From contig NZ_FPAZ01000001.1 of NCBI RefSeq assembly GCF_900116435.1, positions 289,548-353,547 on the forward strand: 64,000 nucleotides of DNA, in the 5' to 3' direction. Under the pieces are notes generated by a model. It saw nothing but the letters and a program-made list of their open reading frames with translations, did no database searches and was not told the origin of the DNA. Positions within the stretch are counted from its first letter, which is position 1; each line of letters begins with the position of its first letter. Positions 53,910 through 64,000 of this stretch are shown in pieces. The translations under genes and the position numbers were made by a program. The DNA is from Pseudoalteromonas lipolytica (GTDB lineage Bacteria; Pseudomonadota; Gammaproteobacteria; Enterobacterales; Alteromonadaceae).

Positions 53910-55037
53910 TTATCGTAATTTATCGACAACGTTAACAATGGCCGCTAGTGTATCTTGACCAAATTGATACGAGCGACGATCTGACCAGCCATAGTCAGGA
54001 TCTGGTAAATCGTTATTATCTTTAAATGGCATTTCAACAGTGTACGCCAAAGCATTAAACTCATGAGCAACTGCAGAAGAACCAACCGTTAAGTTCGCTT
54101 GGCCTGGTTCATCTTTCGGATAACCGTGCTCATCTTGGAATTCAGGTGTCACTGTTAATAGCGCTGCTTTGAAGCTGTCTTCAAGCTCTTTTAAGCGGTC
54201 ATCGTATCCCGGAATGCCTTCGCTGCCCGCAACAAAGTTATATGGAATAGCTTCGTCACCATGAATATCTAGGTGCATATCAAGGCCTGTTTCACGCATT
54301 TTATTTAGCACTAAGAATACTTCAGGGCTATTTTCCATGCTTGGCGTTTGCCATTCACGATTTAAGTTCACGCCTTTAGCATTGGTACGCAGATGACCAC
54401 GAACGCTGCCATCTGGGTTCATGTTTGGCACAATGTAGAACACCGCTTTTGATAAAAGTGCAGCGGCATGTGGGTCTTCATCATCAAGTAATTTATGTAG
54501 TAAACCTTCAACGTACCACTCAGCCATCGTTTCGCCTGGGTGTTGGCGTGCAGTAATCCAAATTGTTTTCTTATCACTGCTTGGAATACCAACACGTAGC
54601 ACACTCATGTCACGACCATCTAACGTTTCCCCGAGTGTTTCAAGCTCACAAGCGTGCTGGCTTTGTGCCCATGCTAATAAATCTAAATGACGGTCATAGC
54701 TGTATGGCGCAAAATACGCGAAATACACGCTGCCACACTCTGGTTCCATTTCAAATGATAGTGTGCCATTTGCGTACTCTGAAGGGACACGGAACCACGT
54801 TTGACGGTCGTAAGACGCAACAGCATGGTAACCTTCCCAACCATCTGGGTAGGCTGAATTTTCTAAGTTGTTGATATGTAACTTGTGGTTTTGAAATGGG
54901 GTTGTTTCTAGACGAAAGTGAAACCACTGGAAAAAATCAGACTGATTATCTTTATTGATTTCTAATTGAATATTCAGCGGGTCAACGGCTTCAATAACCT
55001 TGATGTTACCACTGTCAAAATTGCTGGTAATTTTCAT
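53910..55037 (-). CDS. Cytosolic carboxypeptidase-like M14 metallopeptidase
   Basis: A 375-aa protein with an N-terminal beta-sandwich (~1-115, as in cytosolic carboxypeptidases) and an M14 zinc domain. Zinc ligands HPGE (TARQHPGETMAEW) and the third His in LDIHGDE; NLNREW and PNMNPDG substrate residues; catalytic Glu in AYTVEMPFKD. No signal peptide. Probably a C-terminal exopeptidase on peptides or tagged proteins. Confidence 0.92.
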   Translation of the reverse strand: MKITSNFDSGNIKVIEAVDPLNIQLEINKDNQSDFFQWFHFRLETTPFQNHKLHINNLENSAYPDGWEGYHAVASYDRQTWFRVPSEYANGTLSFEMEPECGSVYFAYFAPYSYDRHLDLLAWAQSQHACELETLGETLDGRDMSVLRVGIPSSDKKTIWITARQHPGETMAEWYVEGLLHKLLDDEDPHAAALLSKAVFYIVPNMNPDGSVRGHLRTNAKGVNLNREWQTPSMENSPEVFLVLNKMRETGLDMHLDIHGDEAIPYNFVAGSEGIPGYDDRLKELEDSFKAALLTVTPEFQDEHGYPKDEPGQANLTVGSSAVAHEFNALAYTVEMPFKDNNDLPDPDYGWSDRRSYQFGQDTLAAIVNVVDKLR

Positions 55038-55191
55038 TCTATAAACCTATTGCTTAAAAATAATTCTTAACGGCGTAGTCATTCGATAAGAATTAAGTCA
55101 ACGCACCGATTAGGACGTTTTGTTAGTAATATGTAGCAGACTAAATACAGCCTACCACATGCAGAAAATTTGCAAAAACTTTCACGACTAA

Positions 55192-55216
55192 AAAAGCCAG
55201 CAATATGCTGGCTTTT
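55192..55216 (-). terminator. Terminator of the GAPDH gene
   Basis: AAAAGCCAGC (55192-55201) pairs with GCTGGCTTTT (55207-55216). T-run on the minus strand. Confidence 0.85.
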
Positions 55217-55235
55217 AAATTTATCACGTTAGGTA

Positions 55236-56678
55236 TTAGCGAGGTAAGCTTGGGAACGTTACTTCAGCCATATCACGCATACAACGTACTACTTGGCAGC
55301 TATAACCAAACTCGTTATCGTACCAAACGTAAAGTACAACACGGTTGTCATCAACAATCGTCGCTTGTGAATCTACAACACCTGCATAGCGGCTGCCCAC
55401 TAAGTCTGTAGATACGATTTCTGTTGATGCAGTGTAATCGATTTGGTCACGTAAATCTGAATGCAGCGCAGTATCACGTAAGAAAGCATTTAACTCTTCA
55501 ACGGTTGTGCCTTTTTCAAGGTTAAGGTTTAAGATAGCCATTGATACGTTAGGTGTAGGTACACGGATAGCGTTACCCGTCAGTTTACCTTCAAGTTCAG
55601 GTAATGCTTTTGATACAGCTTTAGCTGCACCTGTCGAAGTGATAACCATGTTAAGTGCCGCAGCACGACCACGACGCTCAGCACTGTGGTAGTTGTCGAT
55701 TAAGTTTTGGTCATTTGTATAAGAGTGAACCGTTTCAACGTGGCCATTCTTAATACCAAACTTATCGTTTAATGCTTTAAGCGTTGGTGTGATTGCATTT
55801 GTTGTACAGCTTGCTGCACAGACAATTTTATCTTCAGGTTTGATATCTTTGTTATTTACACCGTAAACGATATTTTTAATATTACCTTTCGCAGGCGCAG
55901 TTAAAAGTACTTTTGAAGCGCCTTTTGATTCTAGGTGAAGTCCAAGACCTGCTTCGTCTTTCCAGATACCAGTATTATCAACGATAAGCGCGTTGTCGAT
56001 ACCGTATGCAGTGTAATCAATTTCGTTAGGTGAGTTAGCATAGATAACTTGGATGTAGCTACCGTTCGCTTTAATTGCATTGCGCTCTTTATCAATCGTA
56101 ATAGAACCATTGAAAGGACCATGGATTGAGTCACGACGCAATAAACTTGCACGCTTTTCAAGGTCACCGTCTTTACCGCCACGTACAACTATCGCGCGTA
56201 AGCGTAAGTCTGCATAAGGACCTGATTTTTCAATTAATAAACGAGCTAACAAACGACCAATTCGGCCAAAACCATATAAAACAACGTCACGTGGCTCTTT
56301 ACGCTCTGCATTCGCAATTTCAGCAAGCTCTTCAGTTAAATACTCTTCAACAGAACGGCCTTTAGCGGCATCGTTATATAAATAACCGTATGCTAATTTA
56401 CCAATATCGATGCGTGCTGAGTTTAAATCCATTTTGCTGATGGCTTCTAAAAATGGGAAGCTCTCGCGCAAACGTAATTTAGTGCCTTCAAACTGAGCAA
56501 CAGTTTTGTGTGCTTTGATGATATCGATAGGGCTAGCATTAACAAGCGGGCGGCCATAAACAGCAATTTCGATACCGCGGTTACGGTATAGGCGACCAAT
56601 AATTGGTTGCATGCTTTCTGCGTAATCTTGGCGTTCTTGCCAGCTGTTTGTGTATTCTAACTCGTGAGATGAGGTCAT
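55236..56678 (-). CDS. gap: Glyceraldehyde-3-phosphate dehydrogenase, N-terminally extended
   Basis: Oxidises glyceraldehyde-3-phosphate with phosphate and NAD(P). A 480-aa protein: a ~130-residue N-terminal extension of unknown role, then a complete GAPDH (YGFGRIGRLLARLL nucleotide motif; catalytic Cys in CAASCTTNAI; His in VHSYTND; YDNEFGYS at the end). The extension is known from related marine gammaproteobacteria and distinguishes it from GapA. Single gene. Confidence 0.93.
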   Translation of the reverse strand: MTSSHELEYTNSWQERQDYAESMQPIIGRLYRNRGIEIAVYGRPLVNASPIDIIKAHKTVAQFEGTKLRLRESFPFLEAISKMDLNSARIDIGKLAYGYLYNDAAKGRSVEEYLTEELAEIANAERKEPRDVVLYGFGRIGRLLARLLIEKSGPYADLRLRAIVVRGGKDGDLEKRASLLRRDSIHGPFNGSITIDKERNAIKANGSYIQVIYANSPNEIDYTAYGIDNALIVDNTGIWKDEAGLGLHLESKGASKVLLTAPAKGNIKNIVYGVNNKDIKPEDKIVCAASCTTNAITPTLKALNDKFGIKNGHVETVHSYTNDQNLIDNYHSAERRGRAAALNMVITSTGAAKAVSKALPELEGKLTGNAIRVPTPNVSMAILNLNLEKGTTVEELNAFLRDTALHSDLRDQIDYTASTEIVSTDLVGSRYAGVVDSQATIVDDNRVVLYVWYDNEFGYSCQVVRCMRDMAEVTFPSLPR

Positions 56679-56851
56679 TTTTTTTACCTAATTAAACAAT
56701 TTTGAACGGATAGCCTTAAAAATATGCTGTGATTTGAGAGCAACACATCTCAGGCAGGGGTATTCTAATTTAAACTCAAATGATTCTCCACTGTTACAGA
56801 ACAATTCATTGCGCTAGAATAAAGTCGTATTTATTAACTCGAGGTTAAGGA

Positions 56852-57658
56852 ATGTTACTAAGAGCAAGCGTTTTGCTTGGTTTATTGGCATTAACAGGGT
56901 GTGAAGATCCGCTTACACTGGCTAAAGTGTGCGACGAAACACCGGGTTTTTGTAGTGATCTAAACAAAGATAGCCACTGCAAAGAACAACGTGCCGATGT
57001 GATAATTCAACGTTATGTTGAATATAAGTCACCCACTGACGAAAACAAATATCAATTATTGAAAGACTTTGAAAAATATAATCAATGTGTGTCTTTGGCA
57101 GCAAAAATTGAGCATATTAAGTTAAAAGAAAAAACCACATCTCGTGTGGAAGGTCATTTAACCAGTATTAAAGAAATGACACGTATCTTCCAAGACACTA
57201 AAGATACCAATCATCCAGGGCTACTCTATTACCATTGGTCACGCAATAACGACCAATCAGCGTTATCAAAATTACTTGCTTTAGAGAACAAACAAGATAA
57301 ACGCGTAACAGAAAATGCAGAAATACAATTTTTCTTAGCCAGTTACTATGTCAAGTTTGACGATGAAAAAACCATTGATCTGCTCTACAAAACATTAGAG
57401 CTAAATAAGGCGGGTCAAACACCTAACCCAGAAATTTATCCAACACTTGTAAGCTTATTTTACAAACACGAAAAATATAAGCACGCTTACACATTTGCAC
57501 GTGTTGCACAATTATCAGGGTTTGAAAATGTTGATATCTTGCCGATTGAGCACAAGCTCACCGTTTCTGGTAAAAGTCTCGACAGCCTCAATGAGCTCGC
57601 ACAAAAAACTTACGACAGCATTCAAGCTGGCGAATTTGTCTCGCCCCGAGGCTTTTAA
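56852..57658 (+). CDS. DUF2989 lipoprotein
   Basis: A 268-aa predicted lipoprotein with lipobox LTGC (Cys ~17). Conserved cysteine segments CDETPGFCSDLNKDSHC then tetratricopeptide-like helices (FFLASYYVKFDDEKTIDLLY, FYKHEKYKHAYTFARVAQL). This is the DUF2989 family of Shewanella, Vibrio and Pseudoalteromonas; role unknown. AGGTTAAGGA stands before ATG 56852. Confidence 0.82.
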   Translation: MLLRASVLLGLLALTGCEDPLTLAKVCDETPGFCSDLNKDSHCKEQRADVIIQRYVEYKSPTDENKYQLLKDFEKYNQCVSLAAKIEHIKLKEKTTSRVEGHLTSIKEMTRIFQDTKDTNHPGLLYYHWSRNNDQSALSKLLALENKQDKRVTENAEIQFFLASYYVKFDDEKTIDLLYKTLELNKAGQTPNPEIYPTLVSLFYKHEKYKHAYTFARVAQLSGFENVDILPIEHKLTVSGKSLDSLNELAQKTYDSIQAGEFVSPRGF

Positions 57659-57664
57659 AAATAA

Positions 57665-57688
57665 AAAAGGCAGCGAATGCTGCCTTTT
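57665..57688. terminator. Bidirectional terminator
   Basis: AAAAGGCAGC (57665-57674) pairs with GCTGCCTTTT (57679-57688). Lies between the convergent DUF2989 and ihfA genes. Confidence 0.88.
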
Positions 57689-57689
57689 C

Positions 57690-57989
57690 TTATTTTGATT
57701 TGCTTGTACCAACTTCCACACGAGTTTTAAGCTTCTGACCTGGTCTAAAGGTCACAACTCGGCGTGCCGAAATAGGGATGTCTTCGCCTGTTTTCGGATT
57801 ACGGCCTGGACGTTCTTTTTTATCTCGAAGATCAAAGTTACCAAATCCAGAGAGCTTAACCTGCTCGCCTTTTTCTAGCGCTGAGCGGATTTCTTCAAAA
57901 AACGCTTCAACTAAATCTTTGGCATCTTTTTTATTGATCCCGAGTTTTTCAAATAGGTGTTCAGCTATGTCGGCTTTAGTAAGCGCCAT
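57690..57989 (-). CDS. ihfA: Integration host factor alpha subunit
   Basis: A 99-aa HU/IHF-family DNA-bending protein. [19 protein letters not shown] start and [20 protein letters not shown] beta arm identify IhfA. It lies 2 bp after pheT, the conserved pheS-pheT-ihfA order. IHF helps sigma-54 promoters, which may matter for ccoG in this window. Confidence 0.97.
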   Translation of the reverse strand: MALTKADIAEHLFEKLGINKKDAKDLVEAFFEEIRSALEKGEQVKLSGFGNFDLRDKKERPGRNPKTGEDIPISARRVVTFRPGQKLKTRVEVGTSKSK

Positions 57990-57991
57990 AT

Positions 57992-60379
57992 CTAGTCCCT
58001 CAACGATGCGTTAAATTGTTCGGCCAATGCGGCCACCACATTATCAACTACTTGATTGATATCTTTCTCTTCGAGCGTTCTATCAACCGCTTGCAGTGTT
58101 AGAGCAATCGCCAAACTCTTATAATTTGGCTCAATACCTTTGCCCTTATACACATCGAATAAGTTTAGGTCAACCAATTGATTTCCGCCAACTTTTTCTA
58201 TGACCTTAAAAATATCACCCGATTTCACGTGATCTTCCACTAAAATCGCGATATCACGGCGGTTTGACGGGAATTTCGACACTGCAACTGCTTCAGGTAA
58301 TTTTCTTTTTTCAAGAGCCGACATTTCAATTTCAAACACGAATGCTGTGTTATTGATATCTAGCGACTTTTGTACTTGTGGGTGAACCGCACCAAAGAAA
58401 CCAACCTTTTTACCATCAGCATAAATAACGGCAGATTGACCAGGGTGTAAGCCATCTGACTGTTCTGCTTTTATCTCAAAACGTGACATATCGTTGCTAA
58501 TAGCTAAAAGTGCCTCAACATCGCCCTTTAAGTCATAAAAATCAACAGGACGCTTTTCTTGAACCCAATGTTCACCGTGAGCAAGACCCGAAATCACACC
58601 ACCGATTACCGCAACTTGGTTTACCCCGTTTTCGGCCTGTTCGTCACGTAAGAATTTTAAGCCATGTTCAAACAAACGAACACGCGGTTGCTGACGATTT
58701 TGGTTATACACCAATGATGCCAACAAGCCAGGCATTAAGCTTACACGCATCGCTGACATTTCAACTGAAATTGGGTGCGGTAATATCAATGCATCACTTT
58801 GCGGATGCAGGATTGCTTGTGCTTTAGGGTCTACGAAGCTGTATGTGATGGCTTCTTGATAACCACGTGTCACTAAAGTATTACGGAATTTAGTAACCGA
58901 AACATGTGATTCATTGTGGTTAGTCATTTTTAGCTTAGCTGTCGGCGCTACGTTTGGAATGCTGTTATAACCAAACACACGCGCCACTTCTTCAATTAAG
59001 TCTTCTTCGATACGGATATCAAAGCGGTAACTAGGTACATCAGCGCTCCATACACCATCGACAATTTTCACGTCTAAGCCTAAACGCGTTAGGATATCAG
59101 TAACTTTTGCATCATCAATGTGATAACCAATGACACGGTCTAAACGCTCACGGCGTAAACGCACTTCAGTTACTTTTGGCAATTTATCATTTGCAACCGC
59201 TTCAACGACTGGACCTGCTTCACCACCTACAATATCAAGTAACAGTGCTGTTGCACGCTCCATTGCATCTTTTTGCAAGGCAAAGTCAACACCGCGCTCA
59301 TAGCGATGTGATGCATCTGTGTGAAGACCGTAACTACGTGCTTGGCCCGCAATAGCAACTGGGTTGAAAAACGCACTTTCTAATAAAATATCAGAGGTTG
59401 ATTCTGTCACACCTGACTTTTCGCCACCAAAAATACCTGCAATAGCAAGCGCTTTGTTGTGATCTGCAATAACAAGCGTAGACTCATTCAGTTTAGCTGT
59501 GTTGCCATCAAGAAGGACCAACTCTTCGCCCGCATGAGCGCTGCGAACTTTAATGCCGCCTTCAATCGCATTTAAGTCAAATGCGTGCATTGGGTGGCCA
59601 AGCTCTAATAACACGTAGTTTGTTACATCAACCACTGGGTCGATTGAACGAATACCACTGCGGCGCAGCTTTTCTACCATCCAAAGTGGTGTCTGTGCAT
59701 CTAAGTTAATTCCCTTGATTACACGACCTAAATAACGAGGACAGGCATCATCGTTAACAAGTTCAATTGAAACTTTGTCGTCGATCGTTGCAGCAACTGG
59801 CGCAATATCAAGTGTATTAACATCTATACTGTTTAGAACACCCACTTCACGGGCAAGACCTTTTATGCCTAAACAGTCACCACGGTTTGGTGTAAGGTCA
59901 ACATCAATGATGTTGTCATCTAGGTTTAAATACTCGCGTAAATCTGTACCGATTGGTGCATCAGCTGGCAATTCCATGATGCCGTCGCCTTCTTCGCTGA
60001 TCCCTAATTCAACGAATGCGCACAGCATACCATGTGAGGGTTGACCACGAAGCTTGGCTTTTTTAATTTTAAAGTCGCCAGGTAAAACTGCACCAACCGT
60101 GGCAACAGCTACTTTTAGTCCTTGACGGCAGTTTGGTGCACCACACACGATATCAAGAAGCTCATCACCGCCAACATTTACTTTAGTCACACGTAGTTTG
60201 TCTGCATCTGGGTGCTGACCACATTCAACAACTTCACCAACGACAACACCGGTAAATTCTGCCGCTGCGGGCTCCACGCCATCCACTTCAAGACCAGCCA
60301 TTGATAACTGTTCCGAAAGAGCCTGCGTGTCGATTGCTGGGTTAACCCACTCTCTTAACCACTTTTCACTAAATTTCAT
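57992..60379 (-). CDS. pheT: Phenylalanine--tRNA ligase beta subunit
   Basis: A 795-aa beta chain of the heterotetrameric PheRS. N-terminal tRNA-binding domain ([20 protein letters not shown]), B3/B4 editing domain ([30 protein letters not shown]), B5, catalytic-like domain, and C-terminal anticodon-binding FDX-ACB ([14 protein letters not shown]). Follows pheS by 15 bp. Confidence 0.97.
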   Translation of the reverse strand: MKFSEKWLREWVNPAIDTQALSEQLSMAGLEVDGVEPAAAEFTGVVVGEVVECGQHPDADKLRVTKVNVGGDELLDIVCGAPNCRQGLKVAVATVGAVLPGDFKIKKAKLRGQPSHGMLCAFVELGISEEGDGIMELPADAPIGTDLREYLNLDDNIIDVDLTPNRGDCLGIKGLAREVGVLNSIDVNTLDIAPVAATIDDKVSIELVNDDACPRYLGRVIKGINLDAQTPLWMVEKLRRSGIRSIDPVVDVTNYVLLELGHPMHAFDLNAIEGGIKVRSAHAGEELVLLDGNTAKLNESTLVIADHNKALAIAGIFGGEKSGVTESTSDILLESAFFNPVAIAGQARSYGLHTDASHRYERGVDFALQKDAMERATALLLDIVGGEAGPVVEAVANDKLPKVTEVRLRRERLDRVIGYHIDDAKVTDILTRLGLDVKIVDGVWSADVPSYRFDIRIEEDLIEEVARVFGYNSIPNVAPTAKLKMTNHNESHVSVTKFRNTLVTRGYQEAITYSFVDPKAQAILHPQSDALILPHPISVEMSAMRVSLMPGLLASLVYNQNRQQPRVRLFEHGLKFLRDEQAENGVNQVAVIGGVISGLAHGEHWVQEKRPVDFYDLKGDVEALLAISNDMSRFEIKAEQSDGLHPGQSAVIYADGKKVGFFGAVHPQVQKSLDINNTAFVFEIEMSALEKRKLPEAVAVSKFPSNRRDIAILVEDHVKSGDIFKVIEKVGGNQLVDLNLFDVYKGKGIEPNYKSLAIALTLQAVDRTLEEKDINQVVDNVVAALAEQFNASLRD

Positions 60380-60394
60380 TTTTTTTCTTCACTC

Positions 60395-61390
<996 letters not shown>

Positions 61391-61450
61391 TCACAGAGGA
61401 TTTTGTAATAGCTAATGATAACTGAAAGCAAGGACTAGATTCTAGCCCTA

Positions 61451-62176
61451 CTAAAGCTTTAACGTTGATTTTATGAAAGGAATAGTTAATTTTCTTTGTG
61501 CAGCCATCGATGCATGGTCAAGTTTGTCCAATACATCCAATAATGCTCGCATATCACGACTTAATCGGGTTAATAAAAAGCGGGCACACTCATCGGTTAA
61601 TTCAAGGCCACGCATATGAGCACGACGTACTAGCGCTTCTGCTTTATCATCATCGCTCATAGAACGAATTTGCAACGTTGTGCCCCACTTTAAACGCGAC
61701 TCCAAGTCGGGCAAATTAATATGCAACATGTCTGGAAGCAAATCAGCCGTTACCACTAAAAACTTGCTCGGCTCGTTAAAGCGATTAAAAAAGTTAAAAA
61801 GGCCTTTTTCCCACGCATCATTCCCTGCAATAAGGTGCAAGTCATCAATACATAGAACATCGAGCGTTTCTAATCCTTCGAGCACAACTGGACCAAAATC
61901 AATGACCTCTCGCATCGATAACAACATCGTTGATAGACCCAGTTCTTGCGCGTGTATACAGGTTGCATAAAGTAAGTGTGACTTGCCTGAGTCACCTAAA
62001 CCGCACAAATATGTGTATTGAAACTTGCTATTTAACTTAGTAAAAGCATCTTTCAAGTGGCTGACTTCAAGCGAGTTTTCACCACCAAAATACGATGTAA
62101 ATGTTTCATCATCAGGCAACGTTACTGGCAATGCCATTTGCATAGGTTCTTGCACGAGTGTTAAAGCCCCTGCCAT
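61451..62176 (-). CDS. hda: DnaA regulatory inactivator Hda
   Basis: A 241-aa AAA+ protein that, bound to the sliding clamp, triggers ATP hydrolysis on DnaA after initiation. Clamp-binding motif QMALPV and LPDDETF near the N terminus, Walker A GLGDSGKSHLL, Walker B VLCIDDLHLIAG, sensor 2 RLSRDMRALLDVLDKLD. The start may be Met12 (62143), closer to the E. coli N terminus. Overlaps the upstream DUF2066 gene by 16 bp. Confidence 0.93.
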   Translation of the reverse strand: MAGALTLVQEPMQMALPVTLPDDETFTSYFGGENSLEVSHLKDAFTKLNSKFQYTYLCGLGDSGKSHLLYATCIHAQELGLSTMLLSMREVIDFGPVVLEGLETLDVLCIDDLHLIAGNDAWEKGLFNFFNRFNEPSKFLVVTADLLPDMLHINLPDLESRLKWGTTLQIRSMSDDDKAEALVRRAHMRGLELTDECARFLLTRLSRDMRALLDVLDKLDHASMAAQRKLTIPFIKSTLKL

Positions 62177-63216
62177 TGATACTCTAGTTCATCGTTGTTG
62201 ACGACTTGATAAAAATCTCTTGGGTTTTGGTAGGCTTTAAAAGCACTATCAAGTTCTAATGCTTTTCTAAAATCATTCATACTGCCAGTGTGATTCACAA
62301 CAAATTGTACGGAGTCAGGAGTACGAACAGCAATTTGTGCTTGTGTAACAACACTTAAACTTTCTAAGCGACGTTTTGCAAACTCAATATCAACAAAGTT
62401 CGTAATTCCTTTTAAATGAAAGGTTGCGGTTGCGAGTTGCCCAATCATGGTAGGATCAATGGCGTACTCAAGCGCTAAGCCGCCTGCTAGGCTATCTACC
62501 ATATCAGCCACAATTTGTTGCTTATCACCCACCAAGCGATTCGATTCAAACAATTCATCATTGGTAAACCGCCAATCAAGCACCCACGTTTCAGAATCCT
62601 GCTGTTTATACATGCGCGCAGTAATACTTCTTTCAGCACTGTAACGACTTGAAGCTCGCTCTACAGGGTCTGAAAAGTTCCCCCATACTTCTGGAATACC
62701 GACAATGGCTCGATCTTCTAAATCAAGCAATGGCACAACAACGGGTAAACCGCGGCGACCTGCTTTATCATATATAAGCTGTTCAAGCTGAGGGTAACTT
62801 TCTTGTGTCACAAGTTCGCGACGCCAGTTATCTTCAATTGCAAGCCAAATTGCCACCAATGGACGACGAGTCCCCCAAAGTGGAAGATTTAAATCTTTAA
62901 TTAACGCATTGATTTTATTCGCTTCAAATTTTACGACGAGATTTAAAGTGCCATCTGCTTTTTCGTCGTATTCGAATTTAAGCATGTAATCTGAAATGTC
63001 TTTCGTGCGCTCTTTCGCGGTTGGATTTTGATCCGCACTCGTGTCGCCACTCACTTTAACCAATACATTCAGAAGCGCTTCACGGCTTGCTGCTAGGCGA
63101 GCATCGCGTGATTTATCAGCCACTTTAAGGGTATCTTGGTATAAGTTGGTTACTTCAACTGCAAATACTGACGCACTCGAAAAAAATAATAATAAACAAA
63201 TAAGTAATCTAGACAC
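62161..63216 (-). CDS. DUF2066 exported protein
   Basis: A 351-aa periplasmic protein. Signal peptide of ~19 residues (ASVFA-VEVTN), then a single DUF2066 domain (LYQDTLKVADKSRDARLAAS, ALLNVLVKVSGD, LVAIWLAIEDNWRR). Conserved neighbour of hda in Alteromonadales and Vibrio, function unknown. GTG start at 63216 with a weak signal. Confidence 0.88.
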   Translation of the reverse strand: MSRLLICLLLFFSSASVFAVEVTNLYQDTLKVADKSRDARLAASREALLNVLVKVSGDTSADQNPTAKERTKDISDYMLKFEYDEKADGTLNLVVKFEANKINALIKDLNLPLWGTRRPLVAIWLAIEDNWRRELVTQESYPQLEQLIYDKAGRRGLPVVVPLLDLEDRAIVGIPEVWGNFSDPVERASSRYSAERSITARMYKQQDSETWVLDWRFTNDELFESNRLVGDKQQIVADMVDSLAGGLALEYAIDPTMIGQLATATFHLKGITNFVDIEFAKRRLESLSVVTQAQIAVRTPDSVQFVVNHTGSMNDFRKALELDSAFKAYQNPRDFYQVVNNDELEYQWQGL

Positions 63217-63630
63217 TGGCTATTAGTTCTTGCTTTTAAACTCATTTGATCCTAAATCAAAGCCATAAACAAAGCAAAGTTAATTTACTGAACGGTCGCT
63301 GATCATAAGGTGATTCATCGTGCACAACGCTGTTAGAAGACTCATTAATAAAGGACGAATCAGCGCTAGGCGAAGTAGACAGCTTTAAAGATTTCAGCCC
63401 ACTCTTCCCCTTTGATCGATACATCGTGATTAAACACCGTAGGAGATTTATGGACTCCCATAAAATAATGACACTGCGAGTAATCGTATGCGTTTTCGTG
63501 CGTTTGGTTCTTTTCGCGAAAGCGCTAAAAGCTGTTCAGCTATGTTTTGGTTCAATGTTATTAACCGGTGATTTTATATAGCCTATATTAGATCAGATAT
63601 TAAAGCGGAATGGTATTAGCCCTGAACTTA
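63217..63630. other. Intergenic stretch with decayed sequence
   Basis: About 410 bp between DUF2066 and the 5S remnant. It contains the promoter side of DUF2066 and a transposase-like fragment (63448-63557) but no intact gene. Confidence 0.4.
63448..63557 (-). pseudogene. Possible fragment of an IS630-like transposase HTH
   Basis: A short minus-strand frame reads LNQNIAEQLLALSR then KEPNARKRIRLLAVSLFYG before TAA. It resembles the first helices of IS630-type transposases (ALARKERDxRxRxRLLALAH). A nearby frame (MGVHKSPTVFNHDVSIKG) also looks protein-like. Weak evidence; decayed and very short. Confidence 0.2.
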
Positions 63631-63694
63631 ATTAGGAGCCATGGTGCGCTACGCAGTAAGATGTCTTACTTTCACATGGTCAATGCCACACGAT
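63631..63694 (-). pseudogene. 5S rRNA remnant
   Basis: ATTAGGAGCC followed, after a ~19-bp unrelated stretch, by GATGTC-TACTTTCACATGG and CAATGCCACAC, repeating the 3' part of the intact 5S gene 160 bp away with a few changes. The remaining 5S is absent. A decayed second 5S copy. Confidence 0.6.
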
Positions 63695-63756
63695 GCTTAC
63701 AAAGATATAGGTCGTAGGGGTCTTGGTTGGGTATTTTATTTTTCTACAGGCAACAA

Positions 63757-63788
63757 AAAACCCGCTGCATTGCTGCAACGGGTTTCTT
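63757..63788 (-). terminator. rRNA operon terminator
   Basis: AAACCCG (63758-63764) pairs with CGGGTTT (63779-63785), with T-run on the minus strand (complement of AAAAAA). Directly downstream of 5S. Confidence 0.85.
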
Positions 63789-63796
63789 TAATTAGG

Positions 63797-63914
63797 AGCC
63801 TGGCGATGTCCTACTTTCACATGGCAAATGCCACACTATCATCGGCGCTGTTTCGTTTCACTACTGAGTTCGGCATGGAATCAGGTGGGTCCAAAACGCT
63901 ATTGTCACCAAGCA
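63797..63914 (-). rRNA. rrf: 5S ribosomal RNA
   Basis: About 118 nt on the minus strand, from TGCTTGGTGACAAT to CGCCAGGC. It contains the universal CCATGCCGAACTCAGTAGTGAAAC-type core (here split around 63850-63880) and GCGCCGATGATAGTGTGG. Complementary ends form helix 1. 23S would lie beyond the window end; 63915-64000 is spacer. Confidence 0.93.
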
Positions 63915-64000
63915 AAATGCGTGGAAAGGATTCTCGACAAAGCGCATCGCGCTTACGAGTCCTTTGCGCAAGGTGAACTGATTTCGCATTAAGCGCTGCG

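Noticed and set aside
63641..63976. 111-codon plus-strand frame
   Set aside because: Overlaps the 5S rRNA, its terminator and the 5S remnant; not coding.

Overview
The window looks like a chromosomal segment of a marine gammaproteobacterium of the Alteromonadales, most likely Pseudoalteromonas. This is inferred from moderately low GC, Alteromonadales-type gene families (DUF2999, DUF2989, N-terminally extended GAPDH, YeaC/DUF1315, DUF349), and E. coli-like local gene orders (mrp<>metG, yceJ-yceI, yciO-rnm-trp, pheS-pheT-ihfA, DUF2066-hda). No plasmid or prophage genes and no CRISPR array were seen.

Layout. 1-300: decayed start of a GH16-type lipoprotein gene. 0.3-7.8 kb: mrp and metG (divergent), an SGNH-like lipoprotein, a short signal peptidase I, a membrane-protein/HTH pair, a DUF2999 protein, a quinone oxidoreductase and a lipocalin-like protein. 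7.9-12.6 kb: a glyoxylate-branch block with aceK, a LysR regulator, an unknown 147-aa protein and a homodimeric-type icd with unusual cofactor-site residues. 12.7-21.6 kb: an accessory block (hybrid histidine kinase, TonB-dependent receptor, large FAD oxidoreductase, an acetoacetate-decarboxylase-like gene broken by an in-frame TAA, a small alpha/beta hydrolase). 21.9-26.8 kb: a 55-codon small gene with its own terminator, a periplasmic binding-like protein, yceI/yceJ, scpA (without scpB), yciO, rnm.

26.8-33.8 kb: the tryptophan operon trpEGD(CF)BA. It is preceded by two complete attenuators in series, each with its own Trp-containing leader peptide and its own terminator. 33.8-44.4 kb: PfpI-like protein, HU, yciB, CPBP-type membrane protein, NSS transporter, yciI, a PepSY/response-regulator/sensor-kinase operon, an AI-2E family permease, an M14 peptidase and hypotheticals.

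44.4-47.9 kb: a module bracketed by two inverted copies of an intergenic repeat. It holds ccoG, whose 5' end is frameshifted by a 13-bp tandem duplication, and a PAS/sigma-54 activator. Upstream of ccoG are a canonical -24/-12 promoter and two palindromic sites; a matching palindrome lies just upstream of the activator gene itself.

48-64 kb: housekeeping genes (DUF1439 lipoprotein, DUF349 protein, yeaC, AGCS symporter, M14 carboxypeptidase, extended GAPDH, DUF2989 lipoprotein, ihfA, pheT, pheS, hda, DUF2066) and the 3' end of an rRNA operon on the minus strand: 5S rRNA, its terminator, and a decayed second 5S fragment. All identifications come from reading the sequence; no database search was run.
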